The translations under genes were made by a program, and so were the position numbers. Shown here piece by piece: positions 1 to 10,407 of a DNA stretch of 64,000 nucleotides. Position 1 is the first letter of the stretch, and each line of letters begins with the position of its first letter. Below the pieces are notes generated by a model that saw nothing but the letters and a program-made list of their open reading frames with translations, was not told the origin of the DNA and ran no database searches. This DNA is from Roseovarius sp. (GTDB lineage Bacteria; Pseudomonadota; Alphaproteobacteria; Rhodobacterales; Rhodobacteraceae), in the NCBI RefSeq assembly GCF_027019125.1, contig NZ_JALUXE010000027.1:186001-250000 (forward strand), in the 5' to 3' direction.

Positions 1-1
1 T

Positions 2-1036
2 CACCCGACCGACCTCACGCTCGAGGCCGGCACGATGAACGTGCTTCTGGGGCCGACCCTCTCGGGGAAAACCTCGCTCATGCGGCTTATGGCGGGGCTC
101 GATGCGCCCGCAACGGGCCGTATCCTGTGGAACGGTGCGGATGTCACCGGAATGCGCGTGCAGGATCGCCGCGTTGCGATGGTCTATCAGCAGTTCATCA
201 ACTATCCCTCGATGACCGTCTATGACAACATCGCCTCGCCCCTGCGCCTGATGGGCAAATCCAGCGCCGAGATTGACGCGGCAGTCCGGAAAACCGCCGA
301 TCTCATGCAGCTTTCGCCGATGCTGAATCGCAAGCCGCTGGAGCTTTCGGGGGGTCAGCAACAGCGCTGCGCGCTGGCCCGCGCGCTGGTCAAGGAGGCC
401 GGTCTGGTTCTGCTCGATGAGCCGCTGGCCAATCTCGATTACAAGCTGCGCGAGGAATTGCGCGCGGAAATCCCGCGGATTTTCGAGGCGGCGGGCAGCA
501 TCTTTGTCTATGCCACGACCGAGCCGGAAGAGGCGCTGCTTCTTGGGGGCAATACCGCGACCCTCTGGGAAGGGCGGGTGACGCAATTCGGCCCGACACC
601 GCAGGTCTACCGCCAGCCGCGCGACGCCACGACCGCGCGCGTCTTCAGCGATCCGCCGATGAATTTCCTGACCGTGCAGAAATCCGGCGCGCGCATTCTC
701 TTCGGCGATGGGCAATCGGCGGCGGCGCTGGGCAGCATGGCGGGGCTTGCCGATGGCACCTATACAGCCGGGTTTCGGCCCAACCATCTGGAACTGGACC
801 GGCATACACCTGATGCGCTGACTTTCGACGCGCGCCTCAACGTGACCGAGATCACCGGCTCCGAAACCTTTGTGCATCTGGATCACCATGGCGAGCGGTG
901 GGTGGGGCTTATCCACGGGGTGCGCGATCTGAAACTGGGGGCCGCACTCCGGGTCTATCTTGATCCGGCGCATGTCTATGTGTTCGGGGCGGATGGCGCG
1001 CTGGTGGCGCCCGCGCCCTATGCAGAGGCGGCGTGA
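2..1036 (+). CDS. glpS: Glycerol ABC importer ATP-binding subunit GlpS (5' end outside window)
   Basis: ATPase of the ABC system that imports glycerol in rhizobia and roseobacters. The reading frame is open to the left edge and residues encoded before the first in-window ATG (35) fit the family, so the gene is 5'-truncated by the window. Visible are Walker A (GPTLSGKTS), an intact signature LSGGQ at 344-358, Walker B with LLDEPLANLD, and a C-terminal TOBE-like region. The switch histidine is missing: the segment at 509-526 reads YATTEP where YVTHDQ is usual, so the codon at 518-520 gives Thr instead of His. It is followed 9 nt later by the second ATPase. Family assignment is firm from gene order; substrate glycerol follows from the glpK downstream. 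Confidence 0.9.
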   Translation, partial: HPTDLTLEAGTMNVLLGPTLSGKTSLMRLMAGLDAPATGRILWNGADVTGMRVQDRRVAMVYQQFINYPSMTVYDNIASPLRLMGKSSAEIDAAVRKTADLMQLSPMLNRKPLELSGGQQQRCALARALVKEAGLVLLDEPLANLDYKLREELRAEIPRIFEAAGSIFVYATTEPEEALLLGGNTATLWEGRVTQFGPTPQVYRQPRDATTARVFSDPPMNFLTVQKSGARILFGDGQSAAALGSMAGLADGTYTAGFRPNHLELDRHTPDALTFDARLNVTEITGSETFVHLDHHGERWVGLIHGVRDLKLGAALRVYLDPAHVYVFGADGALVAPAPYAEAA

Positions 1037-1045
1037 GGGGGAATC

Positions 1046-2140
1046 ATGGCCAAGATCACGCTGGATAATCTCGCACATAGTTACCTTGCCCGCCCGGCGT
1101 CCGAGGCGGATTTCGCGCTCAAGGAACTCAATCACGTCTGGGCCGATGGCGAGGCCTATGCGCTCCTGGGCGCGTCGGGCTGTGGCAAGTCCACGCTGCT
1201 CAACATCATTTCGGGCCTCTTGCGCCCAAGTCAGGGCCGTATCCTGTTCAACGATCAGGATGTCACCGATCAGGCAACGGCGGCGCGCAATATCGCGCAG
1301 GTGTTCCAGTTTCCGGTGGTCTATGACACCATGACGGTGCGCGACAATCTGGCCTTTCCGCTGCGCAATCGCGGGGCCGCGCCGGCCTATATCGCCGAGC
1401 GGGTCCAGACCATCGCCCGCATGATCGGGATGGAGGCGGAACTGGGGCGCAAGGCGCGCGGTCTCACGGCAGATGCCAAGCAGAAGATCAGCCTTGGCCG
1501 CGGGATGGTGCGCGAGGATGTCAACGCGCTCCTCTTCGATGAACCGCTGACGGTGATCGACCCACATATGAAATGGGAACTCAGGACACAGCTCAAGGCG
1601 CTGCATCACGAGTTTGGCCATACGATGATCTATGTCACCCATGACCAGACCGAGGCGCTGACCTTTGCCGACAAGGTGGTCGTCATGCACGATGGCCGCG
1701 TCGTGCAGGTGGGCACGCCTCAGGAACTCTTTGAGCGGCCAGAGCATACATTCGTGGGCTATTTCATCGGCTCGCCGGGGATGAACCTGCTTGATGCCCA
1801 AGTGACCGGCACCAAGGCCGTAGTGCAAGGCGTCGAAATCCCGCTGGGGGCCGACTATGCCCGCCCCACGGGCCGGGTGCAGATTGGCGTGCGGCCTGAA
1901 TTTGTGCGCCTGACGGCAGGGGCCGAGGGGCTGCCCGTGACGGTGCGGCGGATCGAGGATGTGGGCCGCCACAAGATCATCCGCTGCGAGTTTGCAGGCA
2001 CGCAGATCAACGCCATCGCCGCCGAGGGCGCGCTGATTTCGCCCGACATGACGCGCGTCACCTTCGATCCGGCCGCGATCAATGTCTATGCCGATGACTG
2101 GCGCGTGACACCGAAATCTCAGGCGCAGGAGGCCGCGTGA
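1046..2140 (+). CDS. glpT: Glycerol ABC importer ATP-binding subunit GlpT
   Basis: Second ATPase of the glycerol importer, 364 aa. Walker A is GASGCGKST, Walker B gives LLFDEPLTVIDP, and the switch histidine is present (YVTHDQTEAL). The ABC signature is degenerate: LTADA at 1463-1477 replaces LSGGQ. This complements the defect in the upstream GlpS, so only one of the two composite ATP sites of a GlpS-GlpT heterodimer would have a full set of motifs. A C-terminal TOBE/OB region follows. Start ATG 1046 has a GAGGGGG-type ribosome site. The stop overlaps the permease start in TGATG. Not to be confused with the E. coli glycerol-3-phosphate antiporter of the same symbol. Confidence 0.9.
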   Translation: MAKITLDNLAHSYLARPASEADFALKELNHVWADGEAYALLGASGCGKSTLLNIISGLLRPSQGRILFNDQDVTDQATAARNIAQVFQFPVVYDTMTVRDNLAFPLRNRGAAPAYIAERVQTIARMIGMEAELGRKARGLTADAKQKISLGRGMVREDVNALLFDEPLTVIDPHMKWELRTQLKALHHEFGHTMIYVTHDQTEALTFADKVVVMHDGRVVQVGTPQELFERPEHTFVGYFIGSPGMNLLDAQVTGTKAVVQGVEIPLGADYARPTGRVQIGVRPEFVRLTAGAEGLPVTVRRIEDVGRHKIIRCEFAGTQINAIAAEGALISPDMTRVTFDPAAINVYADDWRVTPKSQAQEAA

Positions 2141-3012
2141 TGGACAAGACCGTCAATCAAAAGGCATGGTTCCTTGTTCTGCCCGTGCTTGTTCTCGTGG
2201 CTTTTTCCGCCGTGATCCCGCTGATGACCGTGGTCAACTATTCGGTGCAGGACACATTCGGCAACAACCAGTTCTTCTGGGCGGGGCTGGAATGGTTCGA
2301 GGATATGCTCGCCTCTGAACGGATGTGGGACGCGCTCCAGCGTCAGGCGATCTTTTCGGCGATCATCCTCGCCATCGAGGTGCCGCTGGGCGTGCTGGTG
2401 GCGCTGCACATGCCCAAGCGCGGCATCTGGGTGTCGGTCTGTCTCGTGCTCATGTCCCTGCCGCTCTTGATCCCGTGGAATGTGGTGGGCACCATCTGGC
2501 AAATCTTTGGCCGGGTCGATATCGGCCTTCTGGGGCATACTCTGGCGGCGCTGGGCATCGACTATAACTACACGCAGAATGCGGGTGATGCCTGGGTCAC
2601 GCTCATCGTGATGGATGTCTGGCACTGGACCTCGCTGGTGGCGCTCTTGGCCTATGCCGGGCTGCAATCCATCCCAGACGCCTATTATCAGGCGGCCAAG
2701 ATCGATCAGGCCAGCCGCTGGGCCGTGTTCCGCTATATCGAACTGCCCAAGATGACGGGGGTGCTGATGATCGCCATCCTCCTGCGGTTCATGGACAGTT
2801 TCATGATCTATACCGAGCCTTTCGTGGTCACGGGGGGCGGTCCGGGCAATGCGACGACCTTCCTCTCCATCGACCTCGTGAAAATGGCGCTGGGACAGTT
2901 CGACCTCGGCCCTGCCGCCGCCTTCTCGATCATGTATTTCCTCGTGATCCTGCTGATTTCATGGGTGTTTTACACAGTCATGGTCAATCTCGACAAACGG
3001 GAGGGCAAGTGA
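2140..3012 (+). CDS. glpP: Glycerol ABC importer permease GlpP
   Basis: MalF-type inner-membrane permease, about 290 aa with six predicted hydrophobic segments. The cytoplasmic coupling loop (EAA motif) is recognisable as YYQAAKIDQASRWAVFRYI followed by LPKM. I chose ATG 2140, which overlaps the glpT stop in TGATG, over the GTG three bases earlier. The stop overlaps the next permease start in the same way, indicating translational coupling. It should pair with GlpQ to form the membrane channel that receives glycerol from the binding protein GlpV. Confidence 0.9.
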   Translation: MDKTVNQKAWFLVLPVLVLVAFSAVIPLMTVVNYSVQDTFGNNQFFWAGLEWFEDMLASERMWDALQRQAIFSAIILAIEVPLGVLVALHMPKRGIWVSVCLVLMSLPLLIPWNVVGTIWQIFGRVDIGLLGHTLAALGIDYNYTQNAGDAWVTLIVMDVWHWTSLVALLAYAGLQSIPDAYYQAAKIDQASRWAVFRYIELPKMTGVLMIAILLRFMDSFMIYTEPFVVTGGGPGNATTFLSIDLVKMALGQFDLGPAAAFSIMYFLVILLISWVFYTVMVNLDKREGK

Positions 3013-3854
3013 TGGCCGATTTGACCGCCGCACGCGGCACCACCCGCAGCTTTGCCCTGCCGCGTATCAACGTGGTGATGGTGCTTTACCTCGTGTTCCT
3101 GCTCTTGCCGATCTATTGGCTCGTGAACATGAGCTTCAAGACCAATGACGAGATACTTGGCGCATTCTCGCTCTGGCCGCAGACCCCGACGCTCGCCAAT
3201 TATGCCACCATCCTCACCGATGCCAGTTGGTATATGGGCTATGTCAACTCGCTGATCTATGTGGTGATGAACACGGTCCTGTCGATTGCCGTGGCCCTGC
3301 CCGCCGCCTATGCGTTCTCGCGCTACAGCTTTCTTGGTGACAAGCATCTGTTCTTCTGGCTCTTGACCAACCGCATGGCCCCGCCTGCGGTCTTTGCCCT
3401 GCCGTTCTTTCAGCTTTATTCAAGCGTGGGCCTGTTTGACACGCATATCGCCGTGGCGCTGGCGCATTGCCTCTTCAACGTGCCGCTGGCGGTGTGGATT
3501 CTGGAAGGGTTCATGCGCGGTGTCCCCAAAGAGATTGACGAGACCGCCTATATCGACGGCTATTCCTTCGGGCGCTTCTTCGTGAAGATCTTCATGCCGC
3601 TGATCGCAAGCGGCGTGGGTGTGGCCGCGTTCTTCTGCTTCATGTTCTCATGGGTGGAACTGCTCTTGTCGCGCACGCTGACCAGCGTCGATGCCAAGCC
3701 GATTGCGGCCACGATGACGCGGACGGTGTCGGCGAGCGGTCTGGATTGGGGCGTGCTGGCAGCGGCGGGGGTGCTCACCATCGTGCCGGGGGCGCTCGTG
3801 ATCTATTTCGTGCGCAATTACATCGCCAAGGGCTTTGCCCTGGGGAGGGTGTGA
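3012..3854 (+). CDS. glpQ: Glycerol ABC importer permease GlpQ
   Basis: MalG-type permease of 280 aa. Six hydrophobic segments are visible and the EAA-like loop reads KEIDETAYIDGYSFGRFF followed by IFMPLI. The longer in-frame ORF begins inside glpP; ATG 3012 is preferred because it overlaps the glpP stop (TGATG), as elsewhere in this operon. The C terminus overlaps the start of a small membrane ORF in another TGATG. It is the partner of GlpP in the glycerol importer. Confidence 0.9.
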   Translation: MADLTAARGTTRSFALPRINVVMVLYLVFLLLPIYWLVNMSFKTNDEILGAFSLWPQTPTLANYATILTDASWYMGYVNSLIYVVMNTVLSIAVALPAAYAFSRYSFLGDKHLFFWLLTNRMAPPAVFALPFFQLYSSVGLFDTHIAVALAHCLFNVPLAVWILEGFMRGVPKEIDETAYIDGYSFGRFFVKIFMPLIASGVGVAAFFCFMFSWVELLLSRTLTSVDAKPIAATMTRTVSASGLDWGVLAAAGVLTIVPGALVIYFVRNYIAKGFALGRV

Positions 3855-4024
3855 TGGCTGTTCTGCTTGGGATGGTTTTGCTTGGCATCCTCGTTTTCGC
3901 GCGCGGGTCGCTATGGGCCGCTGGAATGGTGGGAAAGACGCTTTACGTGGTGGTCGCGGTTTTCGCGGTCTCGCTGGCGCTGTTGCTGGTGATCGAGCGG
4001 ATCGAAGGAATGGGGGAATACTGA
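3854..4024 (+). CDS. Small membrane protein inside the glycerol transport operon
   Basis: A 56-residue ORF that starts at ATG 3854, overlapping the glpQ stop (TGATG), and ends 2 nt before the next gene. It holds two hydrophobic helices, roughly residues 1-20 and 29-47, separated by a short basic turn (FARGS). Coupled start and conserved-looking hydrophobic pattern argue that it is translated. I do not recognise a family. It may be an accessory or assembly subunit of the importer; the larger DUF2160-like protein follows. Confidence 0.65.
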   Translation: MAVLLGMVLLGILVFARGSLWAAGMVGKTLYVVVAVFAVSLALLLVIERIEGMGEY

Positions 4025-4026
4025 CG

Positions 4027-4305
4027 ATGGATCTGTCTTGGATGGCTTGGACACTTCCGACTGCGATCTTTTTCGGGGTCATCGCCTCTTTGCTCATCAC
4101 CTTTACGGTGCTGGCCATAAAATTCCCCGAAACCCCGCGCATGGGCATCCTGCGGATCGAGACCACGCGCGGCGATCGGCTTTTCATCACGCTTCTCGGC
4201 TCGGCCTTCATCAATTTGGCCTGGCTCGGAATTGTCGGCGCAAACCAGCCTTATGCGCTGATCCTCTGCCTGATCTATGCCGCGGCGGTGTTTCGCTGGG
4301 TCTAG
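4027..4305 (+). CDS. glpU: DUF2160-like membrane protein of the glycerol transport operon (GlpU-like)
   Basis: A 92-residue protein with three hydrophobic segments (about residues 8-30, 50-70 and 73-90) and a central charged loop with the pattern PRMGILRIETTRGDRLF. This small family sits between the permeases and binding protein in glp operons of rhizobia and roseobacters, where the gene of this position has been called glpU; its function is unknown. ATG 4027 lies just after the preceding stop. It ends with TAG shortly before the binding-protein gene. Family call is from context and general appearance. Confidence 0.7.
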   Translation: MDLSWMAWTLPTAIFFGVIASLLITFTVLAIKFPETPRMGILRIETTRGDRLFITLLGSAFINLAWLGIVGANQPYALILCLIYAAAVFRWV

Positions 4306-4348
4306 ACCGGGACCAATCACACTCAAAGTTCTCATAGGGAGGGAAACC

Positions 4349-6067
4349 ATGAACTTGCGAATGAAAACAACCACCGCGCTGGTGTCGCTGGGCCTGATGG
4401 CCTCGCCCGCCTTCGCCGATATGGAGGCGGCAAAGGCGTTTCTCGATGCGGAAATCGGCGATCTGTCCACGCTCAGCCGCGCCGAGCAAGAGGCGGAGAT
4501 GCAGTGGTTCATCGACGCGGCCCAGCCTTTTGCGGGCATGGAAATCAAGGTCGTGTCGGAAACCATCGACACCCACAGCTACGAATCCAAGGTGCTGGCC
4601 CCGGCCTTTACCGCCATCACCGGCATCAAGGTCACGCATGACCTGATCGGCGAGGGAGATGTGGTCGAGAAACTGCAAACCCAGATGCAGTCGGGCGAGA
4701 ACATCTATGACGGCTACGTCAACGACTCGGACCTCATCGGCACCCATTGGCGCTATCAGCAGGTGCGCAACCTGACCGACTGGATGGCAGGCGAGGGCGC
4801 GGATGTGACCAGCCCGACGCTCGACATCGACGATTTCGTGGGCCTCTCGTTCACCACGGGCCCCGATGGCAAGGTCTATCAGCTCCCGACCCAGCAATTC
4901 GCCAACCTCTACTGGTTCCGCTACGACTGGTTCAACGACGACAAGAACAAGGCCGATTTCAAAGAGAAATACGGCTATGATCTGGGCGTTCCGGTCAACT
5001 GGTCGGCCTATGAGGACATCGCCGAATTCTTCACCGGGCGTGACCTCAGCCATCTCGGTGTCGAAGGCGAAGTCTTTGGCAACATGGATTACGGCAAGAA
5101 AGACCCCAGCCTTGGCTGGCGCTATACCGACGCCTGGATGTCCATGGCCGGGATGGGCGACAAGGGCGAGCCGAACGGCCTGCCGGTCGATGAATGGGGC
5201 ATCCGCGTGAATGAAAATTCGCAGCCTGTCGGCTCCTGCGTCGCGCGTGGCGGGGCAACCAACAGCCCGGCTGCGGTCTATGCCGTGACCAAGGCGATCG
5301 AATGGCTTCAGAAATACTCGCCCCCCGCTGCCGCTGGCATGACCTTCTCCGAGGCAGGCCCGATCCCGGCGCAGGGCAATGTGGCGCAGCAGATGTTCTG
5401 GTACACCGCCTTTACCGCCGCCTCCGTCAAACCCGACCTGCCGGTGATGAACGAGGACGGTACGCCCAAGTGGCGCATGGCCCCCTCGCCGCACGGCGTC
5501 TATTGGGAAGACGGCATGAAAGTGGGTTACCAGGATGCCGGGTCGTGGACCCTGATGCAATCCACCCCCGTGGACCGCGCCAAGGCCGCCTGGCTCTATG
5601 CGCAGTTCGTGACCTCGAAAACCGTGGACGTGAAGAAGGCGCATACCGGCCTCACCTTCATCCGCGAGTCGACCATTCAGCACGAGAGCTTTACCGAGCG
5701 CGCGCCGAAACTGGGCGGTCTCGTGGAATTCTACCGCTCGCCAGCGCGCGTCCAGTGGTCGCCCACCGGCACCAACGTGCCGGATTATCCGAAGCTGGCC
5801 CAGCTCTGGTGGCAGAACATCGGCGACGCGATGTCGGGTGCCAAGACCCCGCAAGAGGCGCTGGACGCCCTCTGCGCGGATCAGGAGCGTGTGCTCGAGC
5901 GGCTTGAGCGCGCTGGCATCCAGGGCGACATCGGCCCCAAACTCAACGAGGAAATGGACCCCGAGCATTGGCTGAGCCAGCCCGGCGCGCCCAAGGCCAA
6001 GCTTGAGAACGAGGACGAAGAGCCGATCACCATCGCCTATGACGAGCTGATCAAGTCCTGGCAGTAA
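4349..6067 (+). CDS. glpV: Glycerol ABC importer periplasmic binding protein GlpV
   Basis: Extracellular solute-binding protein, 572 aa, unusually large for the class as expected for this family. Residues 1-23 form a Sec signal peptide ending in SPAFA before DMEAA. The start ATG 4349 has GGGAGG at 4338-4343 spaced 5 nt, better than the upstream in-frame start. The mature protein has the aromatic-rich central region typical of sugar/polyol binding proteins. It is the last gene of the import operon and is followed by two hairpins, the second with a T run, before glpK. Confidence 0.92.
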   Translation: MNLRMKTTTALVSLGLMASPAFADMEAAKAFLDAEIGDLSTLSRAEQEAEMQWFIDAAQPFAGMEIKVVSETIDTHSYESKVLAPAFTAITGIKVTHDLIGEGDVVEKLQTQMQSGENIYDGYVNDSDLIGTHWRYQQVRNLTDWMAGEGADVTSPTLDIDDFVGLSFTTGPDGKVYQLPTQQFANLYWFRYDWFNDDKNKADFKEKYGYDLGVPVNWSAYEDIAEFFTGRDLSHLGVEGEVFGNMDYGKKDPSLGWRYTDAWMSMAGMGDKGEPNGLPVDEWGIRVNENSQPVGSCVARGGATNSPAAVYAVTKAIEWLQKYSPPAAAGMTFSEAGPIPAQGNVAQQMFWYTAFTAASVKPDLPVMNEDGTPKWRMAPSPHGVYWEDGMKVGYQDAGSWTLMQSTPVDRAKAAWLYAQFVTSKTVDVKKAHTGLTFIRESTIQHESFTERAPKLGGLVEFYRSPARVQWSPTGTNVPDYPKLAQLWWQNIGDAMSGAKTPQEALDALCADQERVLERLERAGIQGDIGPKLNEEMDPEHWLSQPGAPKAKLENEDEEPITIAYDELIKSWQ

Positions 6068-6077
6068 GCTAAGGGAT

Positions 6078-6102
6078 CCGGGCCGCCTTGCGTGCGGCCC
6101 GG
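6078..6102 (+). terminator. GC-rich hairpin after glpV
   Basis: CCGGGCCGC at 6078-6086 pairs perfectly with GCGGCCCGG at 6094-6102 around a 7-nt loop. No T run follows, so it may protect the glpV mRNA end or pause transcription rather than terminate alone. Confidence 0.5.
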
Positions 6103-6116
6103 CGCGAACCCATACT

Positions 6117-6149
6117 GCGGTCGCCGCCCAACGGTGGCGGCCGCTTTTT
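6117..6149 (+). terminator. Rho-independent terminator between glpV and glpK
   Basis: GCGGTCGCCGCC (6117-6128) pairs with GGTGGCGGCCGC (6133-6144) over 12 bp, with two G-U pairs and a CAAC loop, followed by five T at 6145-6149. It lies 30 nt upstream of glpK, so glpK expression would need readthrough or its own promoter. Confidence 0.8.
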
Positions 6150-6178
6150 CTATCTTTGCCGTGTTCAGGATCAGAACC

Positions 6179-7666
<1,488 letters not shown>

Positions 7667-7696
7667 GCCTGGGCGGGCAGGGTGATAGTTACAACG

Positions 7697-7724
7697 TCTC
7701 ACAAGAGATTTTACTCTCGTGAGA
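7697..7724. promoter_or_regulatory. Inverted repeat upstream of glycosyltransferase
   Basis: TCTCACAAGAG at 7697-7707 faces CTCTCGTGAGA at 7714-7724 with one mismatch and a 6-nt AT-rich centre. It sits between glpK and the glycosyltransferase gene. It could be an operator, or a weak terminator for glpK; there is no clear T run after it. Confidence 0.4.
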
Positions 7725-7804
7725 GGTCTTATGTTGTGATCAAGGCCGTGCGGGCTTAGGTTATATGCAAAGTGATGTATTCACCCGCCGCCAAAGGAGC
7801 CGCC

Positions 7805-9034
7805 ATGACCACACCGGTCAGCGTCATTGTCCCAGCCCGCAACGAGGGGCAGACCATCGCCCGCGTGGTGTCGGTTCTGGCGGATATGCCAGATGTGGGC
7901 GAGGTTGTGGTGATCGACAACGGCTCGACCGATGCGACGGCGGACTTGGCGCGCGAGGCGGGTGCGACCGTCATATCCGAGGCGCAGACCGGCATGGGCC
8001 ATGCTGTGCGCGCAGGCATCGCCGCTGCGCGCCATGACTGGGTGATGAAGGTCGATGCCGACCTCGACCGTTTCGATACCGATCTCTTTGCCCGTATGCC
8101 CGCCGCCCGCGCCCCCGGTGTGGGGCTGATCAAGGGAGCATGGCACGACCCTGCCGACAATATGCCGATGACGCGCCTTCTGGTGCGCCCGGCGCTGCAT
8201 CAGATGTTTCCGGGCCTCACGCATCTGCGTGCGCCCAACTCGGGGCTCTATGTGTTTGATCGGTCCCTGATCGCCTATGACGAACTTGCGACTGATTACG
8301 CGGTCGATCTCGACATCATGCTGCGCGTGCATGCGGCGGGGCATACCGTGGCCGAGGTGGATATCGGCCGCATCGTCCACGACACCCGCGATGTCACGCA
8401 TTACAATGGCATGGCGGAACAGATATTCGCGTTTTTCCTCAGCCGTCAGCCCCGGATGCTGACCCGCGAGATGGTCGTGCTGGCCCAGGACGGCGCACAG
8501 GTGATCCATCATGCGCTCGGGGCGATCGGTCACCGTCTTGCCGCAGGGGTGCGCGTGACGGTCTATCTTGAGGATATGGATGGGCGTGGGTCGCGCGTGC
8601 TGCAAGATGTGTTGGGGGGCTATCCCACCGCCCGGGTCTTGCCGTTGGATGCAACCTCGGCCTTCAAGGCCCATGCCAATGCCTCTGGGCTTTATGTGTT
8701 GGCCCCCTACCCGCGCGCGGGCGGGGGTGCGGCGCTGGCCGAGGCGGTGGCACTCTTTGAGGCCAATCAAGACCAACTGCCGGGCGCGCTCTGGCTCATG
8801 CCGGTCCATGATGCCGGGCGCGAGATTACCGGCTTTGCGCCCGACTTGCTGCCCGAGGTGGCGGATGGTCTGTCGCTCAAGCGCGCGGCGCTTGAGGCGC
8901 TGGGTGCTGACGTCCCGCCGCCTGCCGGTCTTGGCCGGGAACTCTTTCAGAGCTACGCCTCGCTGCCGGACGCGCTGCGTCCGGGGTTCGGGCCGATCAC
9001 CCGTCGTCGGCAACCCTCCGTCGGCAATCTCTGA
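7805..9034 (+). CDS. Family 2 glycosyltransferase with uncharacterised C-terminal region
   Basis: Residues 1 to about 220 are a GT-A fold: the nucleotide-binding start VIVPARNEGQTIARVV, the VVVIDNGSTDAT segment and an acidic VDADLD motif in place of DXD. Residues after about 230 are a separate region with no family I recognise. There are no obvious membrane segments. ATG 7805 is preferred, with AAAGGAG at 7793-7799 spaced 5 nt, over the ATG at 7772. The gene stands alone and ends before a good terminator. Sugar donor and acceptor are unknown. Confidence 0.8.
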   Translation: MTTPVSVIVPARNEGQTIARVVSVLADMPDVGEVVVIDNGSTDATADLAREAGATVISEAQTGMGHAVRAGIAAARHDWVMKVDADLDRFDTDLFARMPAARAPGVGLIKGAWHDPADNMPMTRLLVRPALHQMFPGLTHLRAPNSGLYVFDRSLIAYDELATDYAVDLDIMLRVHAAGHTVAEVDIGRIVHDTRDVTHYNGMAEQIFAFFLSRQPRMLTREMVVLAQDGAQVIHHALGAIGHRLAAGVRVTVYLEDMDGRGSRVLQDVLGGYPTARVLPLDATSAFKAHANASGLYVLAPYPRAGGGAALAEAVALFEANQDQLPGALWLMPVHDAGREITGFAPDLLPEVADGLSLKRAALEALGADVPPPAGLGRELFQSYASLPDALRPGFGPITRRRQPSVGNL

Positions 9035-9060
9035 TTCTGACAGGTGCGTCCCGATAGCCC

Positions 9061-9089
9061 AAACGCCCCGGCATTCACGGGGCGTTTTT
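9061..9089 (+). terminator. Rho-independent terminator after glycosyltransferase
   Basis: AAACGCCCC (9061-9069) pairs perfectly with GGGGCGTTT (9079-9087), followed by further T. The A-rich left arm means it can also act for the convergent gene on the minus strand. Confidence 0.85.
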
Positions 9090-9105
9090 CGTCGGTCGCA
9101 GGCGC

Positions 9106-10152
9106 TCATGCGCCCTTGAAGTTCACTTCACCTTCATGTTCCAGCGCGCGCTCCTGTGCCTGCTTGCGCATGGCGGACTCTTCGGTGTGGCGGCGGCGCA
9201 GCCGGCCATACTGGCCGATGGCCACCGCCAAGAGGATGATCGCCCCGCCGGGGATCAGCCCAGGTCCGGGGTCTTCACCCAGCATCACCATCGCGATCAG
9301 GATCGCCGCCAGTGGCGAAAATGACGTGGCCAGCGACACATCACCCGAGCGCGCGTATTTCAACCCGAGCGCCCAGGCAAACTGCCCGCCAATCACCACG
9401 ATCACCGCATAGATCCAGACCCATTTCCAGACCACAGGGTGCAACACATCCATGAAATGGTTCGGGCCAAAGAGATAAAGCGCAACAAAGAAATAGAATG
9501 TCGTGCCGACGGCGGTGCGGTAGATGGCCAAGATCCCCATCGGGATGCCGCGCAGCCCGGTGCGCGCGATGAGCGTCGAGGCGATATAGGACAGCGTGGC
9601 CAAGAGTGCGCCAATCTCACCCTTGCCAAGGTCGAGCATCGTGCCCGCATTGTTCATCAGGATCATCACCGCCGCGCCGCAGAGCGCCACCAGACCGGCG
9701 ACAAAGGCCCAAGGTTCGAACTCTTCGCGCAAGAACAGCCATGTTGCCAGCACAAAGAGAGGCGGCTCGATCCGACCCATCAGCACGACATTGGTCACGG
9801 TCGTATGTTCCAGCGCGTAAAAGAACAGCCCCGGCGTGAGCGCCGAGGAAAAGAAGGCCGATAGCGTCAGGATGGCCCAGTGTTTCCTGGTCAGGGCGCG
9901 CAGGTTATCCCACGTCCAGTCCCGCCAGAACATGATGACCATCGGCACCATCGACATGAGCGAGCCGACGAACAGCAGGTTGCAATAGGTGATGACATTG
10001 CGCCCCATGACGCGGTTCTGCGACCCGATATCCGCGAGCAGCGAGACGAGGGAGTTCGACGAGGCATAGATCAGAACCGCCACCCAGGCGAGTGTGGCGC
10101 CAAACATGACCTTGGAGGCATCTGGAACGATCTGCGTGCTGGCGTGACTCAT
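9106..10152 (-). CDS. EamA/DMT-family membrane transporter
   Basis: A 348-residue protein with about ten hydrophobic segments arranged as two EamA repeats, the usual 10-TMS drug/metabolite transporter. The N-terminal repeat holds the TNVVLMGRIEPPL segment and the second the YARSGDVSLATSFSPL segment, both characteristic positions for EamA half-domains. The tail is cytoplasmic and charged. ATG at 10152 is preferred, with AGGAG just upstream on the minus strand. It converges on the glycosyltransferase and diverges from the next gene. Substrate cannot be predicted. Confidence 0.85.
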   Translation of the reverse strand: MSHASTQIVPDASKVMFGATLAWVAVLIYASSNSLVSLLADIGSQNRVMGRNVITYCNLLFVGSLMSMVPMVIMFWRDWTWDNLRALTRKHWAILTLSAFFSSALTPGLFFYALEHTTVTNVVLMGRIEPPLFVLATWLFLREEFEPWAFVAGLVALCGAAVMILMNNAGTMLDLGKGEIGALLATLSYIASTLIARTGLRGIPMGILAIYRTAVGTTFYFFVALYLFGPNHFMDVLHPVVWKWVWIYAVIVVIGGQFAWALGLKYARSGDVSLATSFSPLAAILIAMVMLGEDPGPGLIPGGAIILLAVAIGQYGRLRRRHTEESAMRKQAQERALEHEGEVNFKGA

Positions 10153-10407
10153 GGCGTGCTCCTGAACCGAGATACTGAACCTTTCCTCTACATTGCGCCG
10201 CAACCGCGAAAAGGGCAATGAACGCCCGCGCACAGGCGGTCACGTTCCACTGATGGTTGCGAAATATTGTTTCAAAGGCGCTTTGCGCGTCACGCTTGCG
10301 TGCGAAACTGTGAAATTCCGCGTGATTTCTGTTGTAAATCGCGGCGCAGGGGGCAAGTTTGCGCGGCATCGGGCCCCCGTGCCCCCTGATCCCCAAGGGA
10401 CTTTTTG

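Noticed and set aside
10291-10302. Short palindrome CACGC-TT-GCGTG in the divergent gap
   Set aside because: Too short and unplaced relative to any promoter to list as a site.
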